A stretch of 64,000 bases of DNA from Heliopora coerulea (Eukaryota; Cnidaria; Anthozoa; Scleralcyonacea; Helioporidae). Position 1 is the stretch's first letter. Every line of letters begins with the position of its first letter. Location of the stretch: NCBI GenBank assembly GCA_030142905.1, contig JASJOG010000159.1, positions 496,001 to 560,000 of the forward strand. The letters are read 5' to 3'. The translations under genes were made by a program, and so were the position numbers. Shown here one piece after another: positions 1 to 13,300 of the stretch. A model generated the notes under the pieces. The model saw only the letters and a program-made list of their open reading frames with translations. It did not search any database and had not been told where the DNA came from.

Positions 1-707
1 TTGACAGGTGGACTTGTTTACACCCTACTCGACAGATATTTTAAGATATGCTCATCCTACCACATCTTTCATTCGGAAGTCATCAAGCTCAAAAATCTTC
101 TCACTAACAATGGGTATCCTATTTCCTTCTTTGACCCTTGTCTTGGTAAATTTCTTGATAAAGTTTTTTCAGTTTCCGCTAAAAATGACGATGTTTCGAA
201 AAGTGTCATTTATTTTTCTATGCCATTTATGGGGAAAGATTCTCTTCAAATCCGTTCGCAGTTAACAAAACTTCTCTCCTCCTGTTTTCCTCAAGTTGAG
301 CTGCGGGTTATCTTTAAGTCTGGCAAACGTCTAGTTTTTTCCGGTTCAAGGATACTATTCCTAAATTAATGAGATCTCATGTTGTTTATCAATACTCGTG
401 TCGATGCTGCGGAGCATCGTCTATAGGGCAAACTCGACGCCTTCTACACACACGCATCTTGGAACACCTAGGAATCTCGCCTTTAACTAAGAAGAAAAGA
501 TCTTACACTAGCCTATCTAGTATTCTCTCTCACACTAGAACTTCTCATCACGCCATCTCCTCCGATGATTTTTCTATTATCTCGTCATGTAATTCACCCT
601 TTGAGTCACTCATTCGGGAGAGTTTACTCATCGTAACTCATCTTAACTCATCAAGACTGTCCTTAACGAAAACATCAGGTCTGTTCCACTTGCCTTATTT
701 CAATTAG
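1..707 (+). mobile_element. Penelope-like retroelement, 3' part with GIY-YIG endonuclease domain (broken)
   Basis: Two overlapping frames together read as the C-terminal half of a Penelope-like element protein. The first (1-369) contains YFSMPFMGKDSLQIRSQL and FPQVELRVIFKSGKRL, typical of the linker after the reverse transcriptase. The second (369-707, open upstream from about 340) continues FFRFKDTIPKLMRSHVVYQY, then CRCCGASSIGQTRRLLHTRILEHL, which matches the CxxC + YIGxTxRxLxxRxxEH pattern of the Penelope GIY-YIG endonuclease. The frame changes near the T-run at about 333-340, so the copy is broken. The reverse transcriptase would lie outside the window. Assignment to the superfamily is firm; the clade is not. 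Confidence 0.8.
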
Positions 708-817
708 TCTCTTCTCCTTCCACTCTTCTTCTACTGTTCTCTCACCTTTTCTCTCCTCTGATTGGCTAATCATTTTTCAGCACCTTGTAAACATTATTTT
801 TATATCCTTACCTTATC

Positions 818-866
818 CGTCAAGTATTTCACTTTGAAAATGTTGCGCGTCAGCAACGAAACGTCA
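818..866 (+). ncRNA. Hammerhead-ribozyme-like remnant downstream of the Penelope copy
   Basis: TTGAAAA (834-840, decayed CUGANGA) precedes a 5-bp stem GTTGC (842-846) / GCAAC (853-857), followed by GAAA (858-861) and CGTC (862-865). Another CGTC lies upstream at 818-821. Penelope-like elements are known to carry hammerhead motifs near their ends, which fits this position. The first core box deviates at two positions, so activity is unlikely. Confidence 0.35.
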
Positions 867-1363
867 GTAAAACAGTAACATGTTTTGTTATTTGTCGTAA
901 TTTATCCCGTTATGGCTATTCATATTAGAATCATAAGCTGGGCCATAACATTCATCCTACGACTACGATTCCCGCCAGGTAAATCTCTGGTCAATACCTT
1001 ATTTAATTTTTGTGCTGCCAATTTTTCACCTCAGTCGTGTGACCGGTTTGACGTATGCTAAATCCGTCACTGTTTTCAAACGAAAACGGATTGGTGTAGA
1101 AGGGTCCTTTATACTTTAGCAGATGTAAAGGTTTGATAGGTCGACCTTCATTCACCCTACATATCTTCATGCCCCCCGCAGTTTCAGCGCAACTCATTCC
1201 AGTAATTAATTGTAAGTTATTGTTTATATAATGGACTAGAAACTCGATATCCGAGTCACCAGACAAAGTCGTGAATAAAGAAAGCGGATTGCGTGCCAGT
1301 CATGTTTATTCTACGAGTTGACCATCGAAGGAGCAGTTGCTCATTCACATTTGACCATCAAAC

Positions 1364-4300
1364 ATGAAAACATTTACGATATTCTTTTCTCTATTATTCA
1401 TTTCCATCTGTAACAAGGCACATTCATTTTGTGGTAAGTGCTTTCCACGTTTATACGAACTTTGTTATTTTGTACTTAATTAGCTTCTTCTTCTTCCTCT
1501 ATGCCATTTTCCCAACACTTAGGGGTTGACAGATCGGATCTTCCTTTTCCATACGTCTCTATCCTTTGTGTCATCAGGTGCTTGTCCTTTCCGTTCCATG
1601 TCCTTTTTAATAGTGTCCTTCCATCTTTTCCGTTGTCTACCTAGTGACCTTTTCCCTATCACTGGTTTCTGTAATGCCTTTTTTATTGACGCTTCGTCTT
1701 CCCTTCTCATAACGTGCCCATACCATTTTAGTCTTTGTTCCCTTATCTTCACACTGATGCAAAGTACTCTACTTACCTTCCTGATTTCGTCACTTCTCTT
1801 TTTCTCTTTGAGTGATATTCTCATTATCCACCGTAGCACTCTCATTTCTGTTCTGTCCAACAAATCTCGCTTCTTCTTTCTCAATGCCCACGTCTCTGCC
1901 ACATGTGTTAGCACTGGCCTTATTACTATCTTGTATAGCTTTAACATTAGTCTTCTTGGTATTCTTCTATCACATATTACACCTGTTAGTTCTCTCCACT
2001 TTACCCATCCTGCTTTCACTCTTGCCTTCGCCTCCATCTCACATCCACCTCTCTCGGTCAGCACTGATCCTAGATATTTAAATTTCTTCACTTGAGGCAT
2101 CTCTTCTCCTATCCTGTCGACTATCTTTGTTTTCTCTTATCCTTCCTTGGTACACACCATCACTTCTGATTTACTTATATTTATACTCAATCTTGGCTTT
2201 CCAGACATTCCTGCGACGCATTTACTCTTTCTTGTAGGTCTTCCTCTGTGTATGCTGTTATAGCAAGGTCATCTGCAAATAACAATTCCCCTAGATCACT
2301 GTCCCTGGTGTTCTACCTTAGCACATCTATGACAATTACAAAAACAAAGGGACTTGAAGCTGATCCTTGGTGTAATCCAATCTTCACTTCAAACTTTTCT
2401 CTGTTTTCATACGCAGTCCGTACCTTTGTGTCTGCCCCTTTATACCTGTCTTTAACAATCACTGCCAACGTTTCTCGCACCCCCTTTTTCTTAGACACTA
2501 GTAGACAACCTTTCTTGGCACTCGATCACACGCTTTCTCCAGATCTTAATCAGCTAAGAGGAACTAATAATAATTATGTGAGTTCGGGATCCAAGAAAGC
2601 TCTCATAACTTTATGATGAGTGGAGGGAAGCTGTGACCTCCAGCCAATGCAAAGGTTTTGAATGAGGGGACATATTCGCCAAGTAAAGTGTAATCAAGAA
2701 AGTAGATCAAGTGAAGCTAACGTACAAACGTTCTATATCAAGTGATCTTCAGTGGCGCAACTGGGCATCTGGGGGTCCGTAGGATAGATTACTTAGTGGG
2801 CTCAATCCAGGTCGATACTGACGATAAGGAAGATCAATAAAAAGACGGCGGATCAAAATTTCGCCTTAATGTGACAGTTTGATCTTGCTGTGAATTGGAA
2901 ATAGTTTGAGACTTTATTCAAGCAAATTCATGCCATCATGACATGAAAATAATAAAGACGTCACAAAATGACGCATGAACGGTACAGTGAGAGTCGAACT
3001 GGATTTGGAAAGGCTTTACTCAAGCAGGGGAGAGATTTTACAATCAACTTGACAATTTACGTATGAGCTTACATGGGATCCTATTCGTTATAAACATAAA
3101 TTAGCACACGCAGTCAGGGCCAGAGTATTCAGCTTAATTAACTTATATGAATTACGATCAAATAAGTCTGAAGAGAATTGTCAATAGTCGATTTAGAGCT
3201 AATATAGCTAAAAGTAAACTCATGTGGTTTAATCCTTGTGAAATTTCTGCAATTTTGTTATTAACCAACCAAATATAGTTGTATCCTAACGCAGAGATCT
3301 TTCGGTCAGCACATAAGATAGATTTTAGTGGTTTCTATGATATCTTAGAAATATTCCTGAGTAAGTTAATATATATTTATGAGTATCTTGGACGATTTAA
3401 TCTGGTTTTACATATTCTGCGGATTAAAAGCGGAAGTGCATCATTGCATAGCCTAATAAGCAGGCGTCTCGGAAAGCTAGGCATGATAGAACATGCTAGA
3501 AACTTGTCGTGGCGTGTTAGAAACCAGTCGTGCATTGTTCTTCCAGAACAAGTTTATCTGGCTCTATACACATGACATCGGTAACATAAAAAAAGTCGAT
3601 CAGCCAACATGTGTTTGATGGTGCGTTGTGACAGTGATTTTACATGTGATCCGTAAAAAGGAAAACAGCTTTGAGCGAGTTTGTTTTTTATTTTTCTTAT
3701 TTCGTTTTTTTTCCTTTTCTCTATGGCAACATTCCACTACTAACATAGTCATTTTTAAAACACTAATTGAGATGGATTGAAGAGGTATAACCCTGACGAA
3801 CAGTTGATAAATTCTATTATTTGCTCCAATTAGAAATATGAAGTATTTTGATTCTCGAAACTGTCTAGAAATTGAAAAACTGCGCTAGAAGAACAATAAG
3901 GGTAGATGACGAATGATTTTTTGCAAAGCTTTAGAATTTCGCTGACTAATCTACTTTCGGGATCAGTCACCCACGACAAGTATAAAAGCTCACACTTGTC
4001 TGTAGAAATCCGAACTCGAACCGGTTCCAGAGATGAACTCAATTCACACGATCTTCTAAAGTGAACCTTCAGCGGATGTATGTATGGACGTCGTTACGCA
4101 CGCGCAATCTATCGCACAAATAAAGGTTGTTTCGAAATGGCTCCCATTTAATGACAAGTGCAAAATAAAATATACGGTTGTTCTTATTCTGTTTCTGGAT
4201 TCTCCTATTTCCTTTACAGTGATTCTTAAGGTGCCTGTCTAGTGTGTGTGTATTTTACATATTTGCATTCTTTGGATTTTTTCGATTAAAAATGTAATAT

Positions 4301-7300
4301 ATCTTCCTTTTCGAAAATTTCATTTCATGAAGACTTTTTAGGCTAAAGTTTGAAATTCTGAAGTTTGGCTAGGAGAAAAAACACTGGTAACTATTTACCA
4401 GAAATGACGTCAATTTGGGAATGACGTCAATTTGGGAATGACTGAGAACAGCAGTTAGTGACTTACATAGCGCACGGTTTCGAAAAAGTCGATTTTTGTT
4501 TCGAAGATTAGCTGAGAATTGCTCGGAAACGTGCGAAAACACTTTCAAGGATGTCTTCTTTCTCGAGTACGGATTATAGACGAAAAGACTCAGTAGCAGA
4601 AGTCACTGAGGTTGAAGGGGGATGCACGAAAAATTACGCATTCAATAATGCTGACGATAGCGTACTATCTTACAAAGGCGAATCTTTGGCAGACGGAGAA
4701 TAGATGTCCCGTGAGAACAAAGAAAGGATTGTGGAAGGAAAGAGCTTTTTCATCGGTTAGAAAGGTTACAAACGGTGGATAACTGGTATGTGAGACTATC
4801 ATTACGTTTCTCTTCATTTTTTTCGCTTTAGAGTAGGTAATTGGAACCACACTGGTGTTACAGTTGTGTAATATTGATTGTCTAACGATTGGGAGTGAAA
4901 TTGTTAATAATGGAACGAGTTTTTAGCTGTGGGCTATAGTGAGCGTGACATGGCTACGTAATGGTATGCCATGTAAAGTTGAGTGAATGAGTATAAGTTT
5001 TTAGTTTCAGTGTAAATTGTGAAGTATACATTTGTGTTGTGTAGGTGTGTTAGTAATTACCACGAGTTGGGAATTCAAAACCGACCACCCGCCTTGGGGT
5101 TTTACCGACAGTTAGATGGCTACGCAGCTGGCCGTGCAGTGTAGAGTTTAATAGAGAAGTAGGTATGAATACAGAGAAAAAGAATAAAAGATGCGTAATA
5201 TTGTCTCGTGCATAAATATCTTGGGACACAACCCTGGACGTACGTTTCGGCCTTTTATGGTGGCCTCTTCAGCGGGGATTTGGGGTTGGCAGACGATGTT
5301 ATACAGTCGGAAAAGAAGTGATAATCGGTATAAAATAAAATAAAATATTAATAATAAATAAAAAGGAGATTAAATGTGGGCTTACCAGACTTATGTGTCC
5401 TGAGACCAATTCTGGTAAGCCTACATTTAATCTCCTTTTACTTATATTTTATTTTATACTCATTATGGCTTCTATTCCGACTGTATAACATCGTCTGCCA
5501 ACCCCAAATCCCTGCTGAAGAGGCCACCATAGAAGGTCTAAACGTACGTCCAAGGTTGTGTCCCAAGATATTTATGCACGAGACAATGTTATGCATCTTT
5601 CATTTATTTTCTCTGTATTCATACCTACTTCTCTATTAAACTCCACACTGCATGGGCAACTGCGTAGCCGTCTAACTGTCGGTAAAACCCCAAGGCCGGG
5701 TGGTCGGTTTTGAATTCCCTTATCCCACTCGTGGTAATTACTAATACACCTACACAACTCGAATGTATACTCCACAATTTACACTGAAACTAAAAACTCA
5801 TACTCATTCACTCAACTTTACAAGGCATACCATTAGCGTAGCTATGTCATGGTCACTATTTCCCACGGCTAAAAGCTCGTTCCATTATTAACAATTTCAC
5901 TCCCAATCATTAGACAATCACAGTTACCCAACTGTAACACCAGTGTGGTTCCAATTACCTACTCTAAAACCAAAAAAATCCAGGAAGTAATGTTAAAATG
6001 GTCAAAATCATTTAGTCCATGTGCAGAATAGCAGATATAAATGCCAATAAGTTCAAAATCATCTCAGACCAGAAGCAGACAGACATGTACGTTAATCAAT
6101 TCAAAATTATCCCAGTCTAGCATGAGAATGGCAGGTATGAATGCTAAAATATTCAAATCATCTTAGTCCAGGTGCATAATAACAAAATTATCTTGGGCTT
6201 ACGGCAATCATCCAGAACGTGAGAGGAGATCGAAACAATTTATCGAGCTTTCCACAATTCTATCCGCACTGGTCATAAAACAAAGGCACAGTAAACAGAA
6301 AGCGCCAACTACGTACCTCAAATACGCAAGCCAAGGGTAACGAAACAGCAGTTCATGCGTGAATGTTCCAACCTTTTCGCCAGTTTGTCCCAACGAAGGA
6401 AAGAGAAACTATGTTTACACCCCGCGCCATTTCATTTCAATAACTTCGCGGATTTACGCAATGCTGCGCATCTATTTATGCTTTCCGACTAGTTTCTGAC
6501 TAATGCACAGTAATTAAATTAACGTCGATTAGCCTATGAGAGCCGTTTGTGACTCGTGAACACTAATTGCGTAGTTAAAACTAGCCAATCAAATAGTGAC
6601 TTTGACGAGTTTCCACACTAAACCACTAGTTTCCCCACGAAAATCAATGGCTTTTCCACGCAATGCCCGCTCTTTTCACACATTTGTATCCTCTACGAAC
6701 CGAAAAAGGGCCTAAAAAAACCGGTAAGACACCAGGAATGTGAATCAATAATAAAATACAGAAATATAAAGTGGAAAAAAAATTCTTCCTTTCTTCCAAC
6801 GATTTTTGAGATGTTTTTTTTGAACTAAGAATTTTGAAAACTGCTGCATATTATGAAAAAAGGGGGAATTTTTGAGAAGATTTAATAACCTAGTCAGCTA
6901 AAAATAATTATGGCACGTTGGAACCACATTGGAACGCACTTTCTTAAAGTACAGTACTCTCAGCCTGATATTTAAACCCCATATATTAAGTAGTTCTTCG
7001 TTCGGCAACGTGAACAGCGTCGAGATATTATTTTTCAGTGAAGTAACAATTTAATACGTCTTCATAAAGAATCTTCTTCAAAAGCATCTACTCTCTCTTC
7101 AAGACTGGTAGTTTATATTCACTTTTAGCTTTTTTTGAATACTTGCATAATGGCTACAGAACGTCTAACCATCGCTCTCAGATTTTAAATGCCGTCATAA
7201 CATGCAATAATAGTTTTACGAAACTGTAATTTTAGGTCATCGCAAGGCAAGTTTTAGAAACTTTTCATTTATCCTGTTGCAGAGTTTTTCATGCGTTTCA

Positions 7301-10300
7301 ATTTCACTAAAAGATTAAGCAGCTGTCAACTTATTTCTATGCTGTGCGAAAACTTATTCCCCTGGAGTAACATGCAACACTACTTATGAAATTCGCCTCA
7401 GTCAATGTCTTAGAAGGTTGACTGCGAGGTCGAATAAGATTCAGTCCCATATCGAAGTGACATTCCTGCTGTCCTTCCCTTTTGGGTTGTTCTATGCTTA
7501 ACATTGGAAATCCGATAAATATTATTATTACTGTCCCTCACAAAAATTTCATGTCATTTCACATGTGAAACATATACGGAATTGGAAATTTTCCCAAATG
7601 AAATCTTTCCTTTCACATGTGAAAACGGAACGTTTTCATACATGAATCACCTAATTTACATGTGAAATGACATGGTTCAAAATTTCATATGTGAAATTTT
7701 GGTTTACACAATATGCATTTCATAAAGGAAATGGAAGATCAGCAAATGAAAATTAATTTCACATATGAAATTTTCCTTTCATATATGGAATTGAAACATA
7801 TGAAGCACGATTTTCCAAGGTGAAATCGCATGAGAAATTTTTTTTTTTGGGGGGGGGTGTTCTCAAAAGCCATTGAGGATTGGGTATAATATTAGCAACA
7901 AAAGTATTTTGAAAAAGAAATGGTCTATAGCTACGGCCGTTTTTAAGTTGAACAAATTATATCGCTAAACAAACGACATTTGGCTTTTGTAGTGTGCATG
8001 TAAATAGCTGCTTTTTGTGGGTAAGAAAACCATTAAAATTTTCGACCAATGGTTGGATACGACTATTTTAAATCTGCTAACTTTCTCCTAGCTATTGGGC
8101 TTACCGTGAGCGCCGGGTGAATGGATATTCTTGGATAAAAGTATGTCATTCCAACTCGATTATTTAACTACTCACCTCTTGTCATGATAATCATTTTTTT
8201 TAATGATTTTTACCTAGTTAATGGAAGTAAAACTTTGCACGCTGACCTCACACGGGCAGTTGTGAGATCTTCCGATTGGCTGCGTCAGTATTACCAGGAT
8301 AACACTTCGTTTATTAGGCCACACGCTGCCAGCTCCATGATGATACCTCTCAGACTGTCTGGTCACAGCGCCGACACTTTGCTTTCTGACTTTAAAAACA
8401 GCAGCTCTTTCTCCATCGACGAAACATTAAGAGATTACCTGAATGAACAGAATCGAACACATGGCAACTTGATAAACATTCCCACCGGACGACTGGCTTA
8501 CATTATACATGGTGTTGTTGCAATCTGCAAAGATCCCGAGGATTTCTATGGACACAATCTTTCCGTTCCTCTTCTCTATGGCATAAAAAGGTTCCCAATC
8601 CCGGGAACTTTTAACAATTATTTTCAGTACAGTTTAGCAGCCATTGCCTTCTGTATTCGTGGGGTCAAAGTGCCGGAGATAATGGTGGATACACTTCTAG
8701 AAAGAGTTAATCGAAGATTTAAAAGTAACACTCATTCTAACGACATTAACGCATTGGTCCTGATAGCGCTATCGTGCGTGGCGAGGTCGGATAAAGTTGA
8801 CCGAGCAGTGGAAAAGTTGATTCACTGGTTTATTTTCAAAAGGCAAAATAGTCGTACTGGTGATTTTGGTAATCAATTTTCCACGGCATTAGCGGTCGAG
8901 GTGAGTTATAATTCTACATCTAATTTTGTCTGAAATGTTATACATAAAACCCTGTTCTCAGGGTTTATTCTAAGGTGCAGTGATAACCAATTTGTGCAGT
9001 GATAAACGAGATTTGTGCAGTGATTAGCAAAATTTTGTGCAGTGATAAATTTTTCTTTAATAATAAAGAATAAGTGTTATTCGTGAAAGTGTTGCGTCAG
9101 AAATTTTTCTCAAAGGCACAGTAGTTACCACATACGAACATACTGTACCATATATTAAAATATAAATTAGCAAATGCACGATGCCATGATAATATAGAAT
9201 TTAAAGGATTCTGGTCTACAATCTTCTGGTAACTTTCAGCCAACCGTAATTAACAGAACTAGAACTAAAAGCTGCAATTTAAAGTTTTTGTGACTATTTT
9301 GTTAGCATCACCTTCTTGGACCTCCTCATCAGCAGCATCATGTTCAAAAACTTTCTTAAACCATGATTGCCTATCAGCCTTTGGAGTCTCTTTTACTCGT
9401 CGTCTTCTTTCATTGATGAAACGATGAACGGTAGGCCTTGGGTCAAATTTTGACAAGACTGGAATATTAATGTTGACGTACAGGTAATGGCTGATTGTCT
9501 GGCTTTGAAGACGATTTCTCGAACTAGTTTTCAGGCTACTGTAGACTGAAACCAGTCTTTCCCAATCCGCAGAGTGTGTCTTGCATACAAGAATGCGTGT
9601 CAGGGTTGTTTTTAGCTCGTCGTATTCACCAAGGCTTGATGAGCACACGTTTCTTAGAACAACTTTAGGATTACTTTTATTCAGATTGCTTTGTTGGACA
9701 TCCTCGATCATACTGTTGAGCCAGTGATCGCAGATCAAGATCAGGTGCCACTGAAGCATGCACCTCCCTGATATCTTCTTCATTTGCAGAAAACTTCACA
9801 AAAGAGCTGAAACTTTCTTTTGCACGATCATCTATGTCGAGTCTGGTTTCCATAAAATTACGCAGGAATAACAATACTTCAACCCTTACTGCCGAGAATG
9901 CCCTCATTTCAGAAACAAAGAGATTTCTTCGTCCTGTGCACCGTTCCTTTTGCCACAAAACTGTTCTAAAGAAAGTTCCATCTTCTTCGTTATAGCTTTG
10001 GAAAATTTCTCTTTCCAACTACCAATGAGTGAATGTTGATGTAATTTGTCGAGTTTTGCCATTAGCTTTTTCGTTTCTGGCACAATATCAACAATTTTTA
10101 TGTCGTCAGCTTGCATTTTTGTTTTTGGAACAGCTTCAGCAGTAAGAGAACGTCTTTAAGAAAGCACATTAACATCAAGTTGTCTTTCCCGAAACCTTTT
10201 GCCTGATCCCCGCTTGATCTTTCGCAAACAGTATTAGTGGCCTCCAAGAGGTGAGAGTAGCATCAATCAAACCAGCTGTAAGCTCTGTCCATCTAACTTC

Positions 10301-13300
10301 GAAGTACTTCGGCAAGTGCCGAACGTTGAGAACCTTTTCTTTTGCACATTTTTGAAGCTCCGTTGTGCGAACAGCTGACGCATGGAAAAACGAAGATATA
10401 CCAGACACTTTTCGTATCAAGATATCTACTTCTGAGACTTCTTTACACAGGTCATTGTACGCCAAGGCAGAAGAGTGAACTGCACAAACCGATTTGAACA
10501 TTGGAAAAGCTACATCTTCTTTTGCTCTTTGTTCTCGGTGTTCTCCGACATTTTTGTTTTCCCCGTCCGTCGCCATACGGTTTGCTATCTTCAGCACTTC
10601 ACTTGAGCCAACTGTATCAGTTGCACCATCTTTTAATGCCTCTAAATGACCCTTTGCACCTCTATCGTTAACGTTACCAAGACCAATATAACGAAGGGAC
10701 TCTTCTCCATGTTTGTCAATTGTCTTGAACAACATGAACTCGTTATCCTTTTGAGCCCGGTCCACTGAAGCATCACGACAGAAGGAGGCTGCTAAGCAGT
10801 CCTCGATTTCTTGTTTAAATCTTAGAAAGTCTGTCAGCACAATCATGTTCAGAAGTTCCTGGTGGCTTTTTGGTGTTACGTATTGCATATCGAACATAGA
10901 CGCGTCATACTCTTCGAAACAAGCATTGTAGTCAAATCTGTTGGTAATTTCAGCAGCTACAACTCTTGAAGGCCAAGAAAAAGCAGAAATTGATAAATTC
11001 TTGGCATCGTTGTACACTTGAATTATCAATTTACCAACTCGGTTAGCTAAAAGGTCTGTTTGCGTATTTGCTATTTTGAATGAAGGTATAGTTTGTATCT
11101 TTTGAGTAGAAGGTAAGCGCTTAAATCTGTTGACCTTGCCTGACTCTTTATGGGTTTCACTTTCGAGGTGTGCTGCTATTGTTCCCGAACGGGCCTCTGT
11201 TCCTGTTGGTGTGCAGATGGGAGAGATTCGCCCTCTGTAGCAAAACCTTTTAATAATATCTGGGTTTTTGTTGCACACTCTGCACTTTATTCTTTTCTTC
11301 TCTCCTCTTTTAGTATGTACGACCTCTATATTTTTGTCCGCATTTTCATCCGGTGAATCATCAATAGTCTCAATATCAGTCGCGCTAGTCACCTCAATAT
11401 CAGACTTACTGTTGCTCGCAAATGCTGAACTTATAGATGAAGACGAAGATTCTGTGACAGTGTTATTGTCTTCACTAAGCTGGTGATCGCATTATTTCTC
11501 AGCCTCTGGGACATTAGAAATGTGTTGAGCATCCTGCTGATCCTGGGAATTGAGACTGTTACTTGCAAAAGATTCCCTTGGTCTGTCTTTTTTCAAAAAG
11601 AAATCAAGCTTTGACTGCTTCTTTGACTTTTCCATTGCCAGTGAGTTGAGTTGTTTCTTTTCACTTTTTCATGGTACACTATACTACCATTAAACCAAGT
11701 ATTTCCCGCTGGAGGCGGTCATGCATGAAAGCAGTTGCCACTTGCAAAATACAACACAACACGACTTCAAAACATCAAATGGCTAAAAAGAAGCTTTCAC
11801 ATTCAGACGCTACTACAGGACTTTATAGAAGAAATTAACTAATTACTGAGATATTTTACTGAGAATTGACGAGAGACTCAGCCTATTTAAATATAGACTA
11901 TTACTTTGTTACTTCAGTTGGTTCTGTTATGTAGAAAGACTTGAATTTACAAATTTGAAAGCTAATAAGTGCACTCCTAGTTGATTCGTGATTTGTATCT
12001 TATGTCCAAATTTGTAGATTGTTCATCTTTACAAAGCAATGCATATAATGTGATACAAAAGTCAGTAAGTCACCGAGAAAAGTGACAAGGCATTGAAAAC
12101 ATACTGTCAAGTGTTAAGGCAGATTCACTATAGTCTTTAAAATGTGGTCTTGTCCTGTCAAGTTTGATTAGATACGGAATTATTATAAGATTTTAAAGAC
12201 TAAGTCAAGTTGTCTAGGGCTCTGAGCATGTTAGATATTAATACCACTGTACTTTTCTTATTTTCAAGATATATGAGTATAGTAGGCTCTGTAGCCCTAT
12301 TAAACAAAACCTAATAAAATAGTGTTGAAGATGTGCCAATTGGCGAGCCTCAAACGTAACATGCCTTAATTGAGGCTTCTTTCAGAACGATGCATCATTT
12401 TATTGCATCCGTCATCTGTACTTGTGTGCTGCCATTTGACAATTGATGTTTTGAAAATGTTCATGTATACTATGTCAAAGGGATAAAATCTTAAATCATT
12501 AAAAATTAGGGAAAGGAGGTGATGGAGTTTATTTGTATACTATGAAAGTATGGCTAGTTGAATACTGAGGAGCTACCGAGGTACTTATGATACTGTTATG
12601 ATAAGCAGTAATGTTTATCATAACTGAGAAATGAAGTTAGATTTTGGTTTTTTCAGCTATTTGTGCGGTGATAAAAAATCCTTTCAATAACCCTTGCCTG
12701 TTCTAATGAGCAAATTCTCTTTCAAAAGTTTTTCTTTGGCAAGTTGAATTTGCTACCGTGAACGTCACAGATTTAAAAGTTTTTTACTTACCAACTTCGC
12801 TTGTTTAAAAGTTGGTATGATCGGCTTTTGAAGATGGAAACACATTTGTGTGTGCAATGGTCAAGTAACATGATAATCCATAGTTTAGTGGTATTTTGGT
12901 TTAAATCTCATTAAACTATTGTTATCTTTCCTGATATATGAATTAGGCCGACGTGCTAGTCCACCAATCTTGTTGTATTTCAGGCTTTAATGGCTGCAGG
13001 TGTTCGCACAGACGTGTGGCATTGTGAAAAGGCCATGAGAAATATCCTCAGTTATCAAGATGAAAAAGGATCGTTTGGTTCTCTACTTGCGAATATTCAA
13101 GTCACTCCTTCATTGCTGGGTGAATCTGTAATAAATCTGGATAAATCTGGATGTCCTAAGTGTAAGTATTTTTCGTATGGATGAAAAAAATTTTGTTTAT
13201 TCACAATTCCTGATGTTTTAATGGTTATCTTGAAATTATTTGCTGGACTATAATTTTCTTGCCGAGATTTTGCTTTTCGAAAAGGAAAATCATAAGTGAA

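Larger units (their letters stand above)
4827..5968. mobile_element. 1.1 kb foldback (inverted repeat) of Penelope-related sequence
   Basis: Two arms, about 4827-5389 and 5411-5968, are near-complete reverse complements around a 21-base spacer. The outer ends are TTTAGAGTAGGTAATTGGAA and its complement; the inner ends are AAGGAGATTAAATGTGGGCT and TAAGCCTACATTTAATCTCC. Each arm contains a hammerhead-ribozyme-like core. No protein-coding capacity is visible. I interpret it as an inverted dimer of a Penelope terminal region or a non-autonomous relative. It lies in intron 1 of gene A. Confidence 0.75.

Noticed and set aside
1003..1266. Minus-strand 87-aa ORF starting MSGDSDIEFLVHY
   Set aside because: No recognised motif, no splice or expression evidence; length is within chance range. 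Left uncalled.
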